In this document: positions 1 to 5,761 of the stretch, in pieces
Numbering within the stretch: the first letter of the stretch is position 1
Layout of the letters: each line of letters starts with the position of its first letter
Origin: Phycisphaerales bacterium
GTDB lineage: Bacteria > Planctomycetota > Phycisphaerae > Sedimentisphaerales > Anaerohalosphaeraceae
Direction of reading: 5' to 3'
NCBI GenBank assembly: GCA_003152975.1
Contig: PMBP01000494.1
Coordinates: 225 to 9,851, forward strand
Length of the DNA stretch: 9,627 bases
The notes under the pieces: generated by a model
Seen by the model: only the letters and a program-made list of their open reading frames with translations
What the model was told of the DNA's origin: nothing
The model's database searches: none
Made by a program: the position numbers and the translations under genes

Positions 1-170
1 CCATCGGGAAAAAATCGGTTGTCGATTCGTTCGCCATTCGCCGTACCGCTCTCGATCGGCAGGTTCCCTACATGACGACGATCCGCGGGGCGATGGCCGT
101 CGTCAAGGCGATTGCCGCCATGAGACACAAACCGCTGGATGTCAAACCCATCCAGGCGTATTACCAATAG
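1..170 (+). CDS. carB: Carbamoyl-phosphate synthase large subunit, C-terminal end (partial)
   Basis: Only the last 55 codons are present, read in the frame starting at base 3 and ending with TAG at 168-170. The peptide contains an IRRTAL motif, then a TTIRGA stretch and an alpha-helical VVKAIAAM segment. These match the end of the MGS-like allosteric domain of CarB (E. coli has IRRSAL and TTLNGG at the same places). In known CarB proteins this domain binds allosteric effectors. The ATP-grasp domains that make carbamoyl phosphate from bicarbonate, ammonia and ATP lie off the left edge. The next gene, carA, starts 10 bases after the stop, so the two are very likely co-transcribed and translationally coupled. 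The reading is secure because both the domain match and the partner gene agree. The carB-then-carA order is the reverse of the common arrangement. Confidence 0.9.
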   Translation, partial: IGKKSVVDSFAIRRTALDRQVPYMTTIRGAMAVVKAIAAMRHKPLDVKPIQAYYQ

Positions 171-180
171 GATTAGACCC

Positions 181-1302
181 ATGAAGGCAATTTTGCTGTT
201 GGAAGATGGGACGCAGTTCGAAGGCGGCGCCTTCGGCGCCCGAGGCATCCGCTGCGGCGAGGTGGTGTTCAACACCGCGATGACCGGTTATCAGGAAATC
301 CTGACGGACCCGTCTTATCACGAACAGATCATCACGATGACCTATCCGCTGATCGGCAACTATGGCACAAACGGCGACGACTGGGAATCCCGCAAGATTT
401 TCGCGGCCGGGTTTATCGTCAAGGAAGCATGTCCCTATCCCAGTAACTGGCGCAACACGCGGTCGCTGGATGGATATCTGGCCGACAATGGGGTTGTCGG
501 AATTTCAGGGATTGATACTCGCAAACTCGTTCGCCATATCCGCACGCAGGGTGCGATGCGGGGGATTCTGTCGTCCGTGGAGTCGGATGTCCGGCGTCTT
601 CGCGATCGTCTCGACCATTACCCCGGTCTGGTCGGCCGCGACATCGTGCGGGATGTGACTATCGATCGGGTGTACGCGTGGGACAAGGGCGTCGTTGACG
701 CGATTAGCGGCCAAGAAGCCCGGCCGACGCCGAGATTCAAGGTCGTTGCCATCGATTATGGCATGAAGACCAACATCCTTCGGCTGTTGCGTTCGCACGG
801 GTGCGAGGTGACGGTTGTGCCGGCCTCGGCGACCGCAGCGGAGGTTCTGGCCCGAAAGCCCGACGGCGTATTTCTGAGCAACGGCCCCGGCGATCCGGCT
901 GCGGTCGAGTACGCGATCCAGACCATTCGTGACCTTCTCGGAAAGCTGCCGATTTTCGGGATCTGCCTGGGCCACCAGCTTCTGGGTCTAGCCCTTGGCG
1001 CCAAGACCTATAAGCTCAAGTTCGGCCATCGCGGCGCTAACCATCCCGTCAAGAATCTGCGGACCGGGGCCATCGAGATCACCAGCCAGAACCACGGGTT
1101 CTGCGTGGACATGGATTCGATCCAAGGCCGCACTATCGAGCTGACCCACCTGAACCTCAATGACCAGACGCCGGAGGGTATCCGCAGCGACGAATTGCGG
1201 GCCTTTTCGGTTCAGTATCACCCGGAGGCCTCGCCCGGTCCCCACGATTCGCAGTATCTGTTCGAGGAGTTTGCCCGTTTGATGAAACCGGATGCGAATT
1301 AA
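181..1302 (+). CDS. carA: Carbamoyl-phosphate synthase small (glutaminase) subunit
   Basis: This 373-residue protein has the usual CarA length (E. coli 382). It hydrolyses glutamine and passes ammonia to CarB for carbamoyl phosphate, the precursor of pyrimidines and arginine, in the cytoplasm. Residues 1-150 form the CarA N-terminal domain, with [11 protein letters not shown] near 54 and GIDTRKL near 110. Residues about 187-370 form a class I glutamine amidotransferase domain. Its triad is visible: Cys262 in the GICLGH nucleophile elbow, and His347 and Glu349 in QYHPEA. The SNGPGDP loop is at 233-239. I chose the ATG at 181 because it begins the conserved [10 protein letters not shown] and follows the carB stop by 10 bases, with a weak AGGA about 8 bases upstream. 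An in-frame ATG at 139 would add 14 residues inside carB and is unlikely. The protein appears intact and functional. Confidence 0.97.
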   Translation: MKAILLLEDGTQFEGGAFGARGIRCGEVVFNTAMTGYQEILTDPSYHEQIITMTYPLIGNYGTNGDDWESRKIFAAGFIVKEACPYPSNWRNTRSLDGYLADNGVVGISGIDTRKLVRHIRTQGAMRGILSSVESDVRRLRDRLDHYPGLVGRDIVRDVTIDRVYAWDKGVVDAISGQEARPTPRFKVVAIDYGMKTNILRLLRSHGCEVTVVPASATAAEVLARKPDGVFLSNGPGDPAAVEYAIQTIRDLLGKLPIFGICLGHQLLGLALGAKTYKLKFGHRGANHPVKNLRTGAIEITSQNHGFCVDMDSIQGRTIELTHLNLNDQTPEGIRSDELRAFSVQYHPEASPGPHDSQYLFEEFARLMKPDAN

Positions 1303-1340
1303 TCGATCGGCGTCCTCAGGAGGGGATTAACGATTCGAAT

Positions 1341-1357
1341 GGCGAACAAAGTTCGCC
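1341..1357. repeat. Perfect inverted repeat, 7-bp arms with 3-base loop
   Basis: GGCGAAC and GTTCGCC are separated by AAA, giving a perfect 7-3-7 palindrome. It lies 39 bases past the carA stop and covers the candidate -35 box of the following gene. It could be a repressor operator or a short transcript hairpin ending the carBA message. No T-rich run follows, so it is a poor intrinsic terminator. The structure is certain; its role is not. Confidence 0.5.
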
Positions 1358-1380
1358 GGTGAGCGTTAATGGGGTATAAT
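1352..1380 (+). promoter_or_regulatory. Candidate sigma-70-type promoter for the PQQ-like gene
   Basis: A perfect TATAAT sits at 1375-1380, with a weak -35-like TTCGCC at 1352-1357 after a 17-base spacer. Transcription would start near 1387, leaving a leader of about 64 bases before the ATG at 1451. The strong -10 and its place in the only gap before the propeller gene support the call. The -35 matches consensus poorly and overlaps one arm of the 1341-1357 palindrome, so an activator or repressor may act here. Confidence 0.5.
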
Positions 1381-1450
1381 CATGCCATATTGATGGACTG
1401 AGGACCGTCAATAGATGAGCATGAGGTTTTGCCCTCAGAAAGGATCTGGC

Positions 1451-2671
1451 ATGAGATTGAGTTGGGTATTGGGCATGATTTTGGCGACGGTCGGATGGGC
1501 AGCGGCTGAGAACTGGCCCTGCTGGCGCGGCCCGCGCGGCGATGGGACCAGCCTCGAAACCCAAGTCCCCGTCCGGTGGAGCGCAACGGAAAATATCCAG
1601 TGGAAGACTCCAATTCCCGGCAAAGGCCACGCCTCGCCGATCGTCTGGGAGGACCGGATATTTCTAATCTCGGCCCTGGCCGAATCCAAGCAGCGATTGC
1701 TCCTTTGCATTGACGCCAAAACCGGTTCGGTTCTCTGGCAAAAGGAAGTTCTCACCGCGGCGCTTGAGCGTATTAACTCGCTGAATAGCTATGCCTCTTC
1801 CACGCCCGCCACGGACGGCCAACGAGTCTATGTCACCTTCCTCGACGGCAATCAGATGTACGCGGCCGCCTATGATTTTGACGGCAATCGTATCTGGGAA
1901 GCGCGTCCCGGCGTTTTTTCCAGCATGCATGGCTTCTGCACGAGCGTGACCCTGTGGAAGGATAAAGTAATCCTCAACGGTGACCATGATGGCCCCGGGT
2001 ACATGGTTGCCCTCGATGCCGCCAACGGCAAGCAGATCTGGAAAACCGACCGCCCCAACAATACCCGAAGCTATTGCCCGCCGTTGATCCGGACGATTGA
2101 CGGCCGCAACCAGATGGTCTTGTCCGGCAGCAAGTGTGTGGCCAGCTATGATCCCGACACCGGAAGTCAGCACTGGATTATCGACGGGCCGACGGAGCAA
2201 TATGTCGCTTCGCTGGTCTATAACGGCAAGTTCTTGTTCATGACCTGTGGCTTTCCCGACCGGTATATGTTCGCCATCCGTCCCGACGGCTCTGGCAATG
2301 TCACCAAGACCCATGTGGCCTGGCAGACCACGCAGGACTGTTCCTATGTCCCCAGCCCGATCGCCTTCGGCGACTACTTCCTGGTCGTCAGCGACACCGG
2401 GATCGCGTCCTGCCTCGAGGCCGCCACCGGCCGTCTTGCCTGGCGGCAGCGTCTTGGCGATCGCCACAGCGCATCACTGGTCTCGGCCGAGGGACTGGTC
2501 TATTTCCTCTCCGACAAGGGCGTGATGACCGTGGTCCGTCCGGGCGAGCAGTACCAGGAAGTGGTGCGGAACGAACTTGGTGAAGAGACCAATGCCTCGC
2601 CCGCCATCAGCAACGGCCGCATGTTCCTTCGCGGGGACAAGAACCTGTTCTGCATCACGGCAGGCAAATAG
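1451..2671 (+). CDS. Exported PQQ-like beta-propeller repeat protein
   Basis: The 406-residue protein has a Sec-type signal peptide: MRLSW, then a hydrophobic stretch ending in WAAA with likely cleavage near residue 19. The mature N-terminus is NWPCWRGPRGDG, a signature common in planctomycete PQQ-like proteins. Propeller blades repeat a 'D-x-x-T/N-G-x-x-x-W' pattern: about 87-97 (DAKTG..LW), 142-149 (DFDGNRIW), 189-197 (DAANGKQIW), 234-242 (DPDTGSQHW) and 322-331 (LEAATGRLAW). The fold is that of PQQ dehydrogenases and BamB, but this protein lacks the cofactor-bearing dehydrogenase build, so it is probably a binding or scaffold protein of the periplasm or cell surface; its ligand is unknown. 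I chose the ATG at 1451 because AAGGA ends 6 bases upstream and the signal peptide is then compact. An in-frame ATG at 1415, preceded by GAGGA, would add 12 residues and remains possible. The next gene starts 38 bases downstream, suggesting an operon. Confidence 0.88.
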   Translation: MRLSWVLGMILATVGWAAAENWPCWRGPRGDGTSLETQVPVRWSATENIQWKTPIPGKGHASPIVWEDRIFLISALAESKQRLLLCIDAKTGSVLWQKEVLTAALERINSLNSYASSTPATDGQRVYVTFLDGNQMYAAAYDFDGNRIWEARPGVFSSMHGFCTSVTLWKDKVILNGDHDGPGYMVALDAANGKQIWKTDRPNNTRSYCPPLIRTIDGRNQMVLSGSKCVASYDPDTGSQHWIIDGPTEQYVASLVYNGKFLFMTCGFPDRYMFAIRPDGSGNVTKTHVAWQTTQDCSYVPSPIAFGDYFLVVSDTGIASCLEAATGRLAWRQRLGDRHSASLVSAEGLVYFLSDKGVMTVVRPGEQYQEVVRNELGEETNASPAISNGRMFLRGDKNLFCITAGK

Positions 2672-2700
2672 AGTGAATGCATAAACAAACTCGAGTTTCT

Positions 2701-2706
2701 GGAGGG
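2701..2706 (+). promoter_or_regulatory. Ribosome binding site deciding the start at 2710
   Basis: GGAGGG lies 3 bases before the ATG at 2710, a close but strong Shine-Dalgarno sequence. It favours this start over the in-frame ATG at 2677, which has no comparable site and would put 11 extra residues ahead of the signal peptide. Confidence 0.6.
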
Positions 2707-2709
2707 TTT

Positions 2710-4653
2710 ATGGAAAACCGGCTCGCACGACTTGGTATTTCAACCGTATGTGTCCTGATTCTTCTTCTTGTCGCCGGCCTTGCCCAGGCCGACCTGACTT
2801 TCTTCGGCTGGTCCGACCAGCACATCAAGGCCGACGGCAACGGGGACCATCTGACGCCGGCCATTACGGCGATGAATTCGCTTGCGGGCAAGCCGTATCC
2901 CGATGCTATCGGCGGTCAGGTCGATGCCCCGGCGTTTGTCCTCGGTCTGGGCGATATCACCGAATGGCCTTCGGCCGCCGCCCGCGACACCTACCATCGC
3001 CTGATCACCCGTACTCTGCGGTATCCCAGTTACGATATTCGGGGTAACCACGACAGCGGCGGACTGGAGCCGTCGGAAATCATGAATGACTGGTTCAAGG
3101 CCCGGTATGGGGCGTTGAGTTATTCCTTCGATACCGGAGGCGTTCACTTTGTGATGCTCTCGTTCCAGTATGACGAAAAACTCGGCTCTCCGAATCAGCC
3201 GGTTCCCAAGGAGACCCTGGATTATCTTCGGTCCGATTTGGAAAAGCAGCCCAAGGACAAGCCGATCGTTGTCGGCATTCATCTATGCTTCGAGGCCATC
3301 ACCAACCGCGACGAGTTCATTGGGGCCTTCGGCGATGCCAATGTCATCCTTGTCCTCGGGGGTCATTACCATCACGCCACGGTTAATCTTTACCATGGCG
3401 TCAATTTTGTCCAGCTCCCCTCACCCGCCCCTGGCAGCCCCGACGGTGTTACCGCCATTCGTATTACTGCCGACCGTCTGACGGCCGTGCCATTCGGATA
3501 TCGGTCAGGGCAATGGGTGACGGAAAAAAAACAAATCCTGGATGTGCCGATCCGCGGGCCTAAGAATCAGCCGATCGTAGAGACGCTCATCGATTCCAAG
3601 ACCCTCAAGACCTTGCCCATCGGGTCGCTGGCTCCCGATTTTTCACTGCCGGGCGTTGACGGCCGCGTCTGGAGTCTGCGGGATTTCTGCGACGCCAAGG
3701 TGCTGGCCATCGTCTTTACATGCAATCATTGCCCCACCGCCCAGGCGTATGAGGGCCGGATTCAGGCCCTCGCCAGGGAATTCCGCGACAAGAGCGTCGC
3801 CGTCTGCGCGATTTCGCCCAACGATCCTAAAGCTGTTCGCCTCGACGAACTCGGCTACACGGACCTGAGCGATTCATTCGCGGAGATGAAGGTCCGGGCG
3901 GCCCGGCTGAAGATCGACTACCCGTATCTGTATGATGGCGAGCATCAAACCGTATCGGCGGCCTATGGGCCGGCAACCACGCCGCATGTTTTTGTCTTTG
4001 ACCGCGACCGCAAACTCCGCTTTGTCGGCCGGATCGACGACAACGAAGACCCCCATAAGGTGACTGTCTCCGACACCCGCAACGCCATCGATGCCCTCTT
4101 GGCCGACAAACCCGTTTCCGTCGAGACCACCAAGACCTTTGGTTGTTCGGTCAAGTGGTCCGACAAGCGGTCGGGTGTCCAGCAGGCCATCGAGAAGTGG
4201 GCCGCCGAACCCGTTGAGGTTAAGCCGATCGAAATCGCAGCCGTCAAAGACCTGGTGAAGAACGACACCGACAAGTTCCGGCTGATCAATTTCTGGGCCT
4301 CCTGGTGCGGCCCGTGCGTGGCGGAATTCGACGATTTGGTCGCGATCCATCGATCGTATCGCAATCGCAATTTCGAACTGTTCACGATCAGTCTTGACGA
4401 TCCGTCCAATTCAAAGGCGGTGATCGGATTCCTCAAGAAACAACAGGCCTCCTGTGCCAACTACCACTTCCAGGGAACCAACAAGTATCCCCTCATCGAG
4501 GCAGTGGGGGGGAACTGGTCGGGCGGGATACCCTTTACGGTGTTGGTGGCGCCGGGCGGAAAAATCATCACGACCAGCGAAGGCAGCATCGATGCCGCCG
4601 CGATGCGGACCCAGATAGTCGAACAGCTTGGTCGGTATTATTTCAAGCCGTAG
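2710..4653 (+). CDS. Exported metallophosphoesterase-redoxin-thioredoxin fusion
   Basis: The protein has 647 residues. Residues 1-27 are a Sec signal peptide (hydrophobic VCVLILLLVAG, cleavage after AQA). Residues about 28-265 form a calcineurin-like metallophosphoesterase with the full metal-binding motif set: DQH (36-38), GD (81-82), GNHD (112-115), His191 and GHYH (218-221). Residues about 302-470 form an AhpC/TSA-like redoxin with TCNHCP (Cys338, Cys341) and a TTP cis-proline at 425. Residues about 505-645 form a TlpA-type thioredoxin with WCGPC (532-536) and cis-Pro608 in GGIPF. No key residue is missing in any domain. The signal peptide places the enzyme in the periplasm or envelope, where the TlpA domain would reduce disulfides or take part in thiol transfer. 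The phosphoester substrate is unknown. The gene follows the PQQ-like gene by 38 bases and probably shares its transcript. Domain calls are firm; how the three activities cooperate is inference. Confidence 0.9.
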   Translation: MENRLARLGISTVCVLILLLVAGLAQADLTFFGWSDQHIKADGNGDHLTPAITAMNSLAGKPYPDAIGGQVDAPAFVLGLGDITEWPSAAARDTYHRLITRTLRYPSYDIRGNHDSGGLEPSEIMNDWFKARYGALSYSFDTGGVHFVMLSFQYDEKLGSPNQPVPKETLDYLRSDLEKQPKDKPIVVGIHLCFEAITNRDEFIGAFGDANVILVLGGHYHHATVNLYHGVNFVQLPSPAPGSPDGVTAIRITADRLTAVPFGYRSGQWVTEKKQILDVPIRGPKNQPIVETLIDSKTLKTLPIGSLAPDFSLPGVDGRVWSLRDFCDAKVLAIVFTCNHCPTAQAYEGRIQALAREFRDKSVAVCAISPNDPKAVRLDELGYTDLSDSFAEMKVRAARLKIDYPYLYDGEHQTVSAAYGPATTPHVFVFDRDRKLRFVGRIDDNEDPHKVTVSDTRNAIDALLADKPVSVETTKTFGCSVKWSDKRSGVQQAIEKWAAEPVEVKPIEIAAVKDLVKNDTDKFRLINFWASWCGPCVAEFDDLVAIHRSYRNRNFELFTISLDDPSNSKAVIGFLKKQQASCANYHFQGTNKYPLIEAVGGNWSGGIPFTVLVAPGGKIITTSEGSIDAAAMRTQIVEQLGRYYFKP

Positions 4654-4655
4654 GG

Positions 4656-4685
4656 TGTCCTTTGGGGCCGGTCAGGAAAAGGACA
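4656..4685. terminator. Possible bidirectional hairpin between convergent genes
   Basis: TGTCCTTT at 4656-4663 pairs with AAAGGACA at 4678-4685, an 8-bp perfect stem with a 14-base loop. It spans the 18-base gap between the convergent stops and overlaps the last codons of the minus-strand gene. The T and A runs inside the arms give some U-richness to either transcript, but no T-tract follows the stem. A terminator role is therefore only suggested. Confidence 0.3.
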
Positions 4686-5619
4686 GCCCCGCCTTCTGTC
4701 CGACCGAACGGATGTGATCGGCGGCCAGCTTGTATTCGTCCTGGTTGGGCAAATGCTCCATCATCAGGGGAATATCGGTCAGCTTGGACAGCTCGGTCAG
4801 AAACGCCGTGTAGTCCAGACCGCCCAGGCCCGGCCGGACTTCATCCAGATGCGGAGTGGTGATATCCTCCTTGAGCAGGATGTCTTTGGCGTGGCAGCTT
4901 TTAATGAAGGGTCCGAGGATCTTGAAGCAGTCGCGGATCATCGCGCCGCTGCGGTAATATAACTGCGGACTGACCACCAGGTTTACGGGGTCCAAATGAA
5001 CGCCGAAACCCTTGCGATCAATCGCCTGGATCAGCTTCTCGTATGATTCCGCCGAGTCGGGATACGACCAGGGCATGGCCTCCAGAGCAAAGACGGTGCG
5101 AGTGGGTTTGACGGCGTCGATGATCGCGCGGGTGGTCTCGACGATCATCTCAAAGGTTTCGCGGGTCAGGTTGTCCTTATGCGGCCCGGCCCATTGCTTG
5201 GGATTCCGCGACCCGCTGACATTTACGCAGCAGTTGGCCCCGATCCGCTCGGCCAGTGACAATTGGTCGCGGCATTTCTTGAGGGCATCTTTGCGTTGGG
5301 TCTCATCGGGGCTGATGGGATTGCTCCAGGCGCCAACTTCGGCGATGACGATATCCCCCTTTTTAGCCGCTTCCGCGTAGGTCTTCAGGGTGTCGTCGCT
5401 TTCCTCGGCCCCGACCGGGCAATAGGCGGCCCGGTATCCGAGATCTTTGAGCGTCTTCACCCAGGCCTCCGGGTCCTTGCGATCGACCGGACCGCCCAGA
5501 CGCAGGGGCTTTGTGGGTTGATCGGTCTGGGCCGACAATATTGACGGGAAGGATAGGGCTGTTGCTGCGGCAAGGCCGCATTTGGCAAAAGTCCGGCGGG
5601 TCATATTCCGTTGGTTCAT
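4672..5619 (-). CDS. Tat-exported sugar phosphate isomerase/epimerase-like TIM barrel
   Basis: The 315-residue protein begins with a twin-arginine signal: TRRTFAK (7-13), a hydrophobic segment and SILSA near residue 30. The rest matches the xylose-isomerase-like / AP-endonuclease-2-like (beta/alpha)8 barrel used by sugar isomerases and epimerases. Likely metal ligands are Glu180 (FALEAMPW), Asp210 (HLDPVN), His243 (SCHAKD) and Glu288 (MMEHL). RPGLGGLDY at 262-270 is the usual late-barrel motif. Such proteins isomerise or epimerise keto/aldo sugars, but the exact substrate cannot be read here. Tat export implies folding, perhaps metal loading, in the cytoplasm before export. I chose the ATG at 5619 because GGAG at 5630-5627 lies 7 bases upstream. 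An ATG five codons later (MTRR) is too far from that site. The gene is convergent with the fusion gene and divergent from the 1204-residue gene. It has seven cysteines, including the adjacent pair 130-131. Confidence 0.88.
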   Translation of the reverse strand: MNQRNMTRRTFAKCGLAAATALSFPSILSAQTDQPTKPLRLGGPVDRKDPEAWVKTLKDLGYRAAYCPVGAEESDDTLKTYAEAAKKGDIVIAEVGAWSNPISPDETQRKDALKKCRDQLSLAERIGANCCVNVSGSRNPKQWAGPHKDNLTRETFEMIVETTRAIIDAVKPTRTVFALEAMPWSYPDSAESYEKLIQAIDRKGFGVHLDPVNLVVSPQLYYRSGAMIRDCFKILGPFIKSCHAKDILLKEDITTPHLDEVRPGLGGLDYTAFLTELSKLTDIPLMMEHLPNQDEYKLAADHIRSVGQKAGLSFS

Positions 5620-5639
5620 CTGTATTCTCCAAATGGGAT

Positions 5640-5659
5640 TTTCCGAAATTATACGGAAA
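5640..5659. promoter_or_regulatory. Candidate operator: 6-8-6 palindrome
   Basis: TTTCCG at 5640-5645 and CGGAAA at 5654-5659 are perfect inverse copies separated by 8 bases. The spacer holds the minus-strand -10 box, so a dimeric regulator bound here would block that promoter. This resembles a repressor operator for the isomerase-like gene and perhaps the divergent gene. No regulator gene is present in the window. Confidence 0.45.
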
Positions 5660-5675
5660 TTCGGAGACGATGCAA
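5648..5675 (-). promoter_or_regulatory. Candidate promoter for the isomerase-like gene
   Basis: Read on the minus strand, TTGCAT (5675-5670) is followed after 16 bases by a perfect TATAAT (5653-5648). Transcription would begin near 5641, about 20 bases before the ATG at 5619 and just ahead of its GGAG ribosome binding site. The good -10, workable -35 and short leader make this one of the better promoter candidates here. Confidence 0.55.
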
Positions 5676-5696
5676 CAGTCATCCAGGCCAAAAGAC

Positions 5697-5724
5697 TTGT
5701 CCATCCGGCCGATTCTGTTATCAT
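5697..5724 (+). promoter_or_regulatory. Candidate promoter for the 1204-residue secreted protein
   Basis: TTGTCC at 5697-5702 and TATCAT at 5719-5724 are separated by 16 bases, matching the -35 and -10 consensus at 4 and 5 of 6 positions. Transcription would start near 5731, leaving about 31 bases before the ATG. The two divergent -35 boxes are only about 21 bases apart, so one bound regulator could affect both genes. Confidence 0.45.
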
Positions 5725-5751
5725 GCCGGTGGTTTCAGGCAAACGATTCCC

Positions 5752-5756
5752 GGAGG
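5752..5756 (+). promoter_or_regulatory. Ribosome binding site deciding the start at 5762
   Basis: GGAGG lies 5 bases before the ATG at 5762, ideal for initiation. It selects this start over the upstream in-frame ATG at 5582, which would place a 60-residue extension across the divergent promoters and into the neighbouring gene. Confidence 0.7.
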
Positions 5757-5761
5757 TTACC

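Noticed and set aside
1318..1362. AGGAGGGG (1318-1325) followed by a 7-codon mini-frame MANKVRR (1339-1362)
   Set aside because: The spacing of about 13 bases is poor, the frame lies after carA and before the next candidate transcription start, and its two Arg codons are too few to support a leader peptide.
1664..2467. A 267-codon open frame antisense to the PQQ-like gene
   Set aside because: It is also codon-aligned with the sense gene and explained by codon bias. The product is low-complexity and unrecognisable, while the sense strand encodes clear propeller repeats.
5582..5761. N-terminal extension of the large secreted protein by 60 codons
   Set aside because: It would bury the signal peptide and overlap the divergent gene. 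GGAGG 5 bases before 5762 gives the better start.
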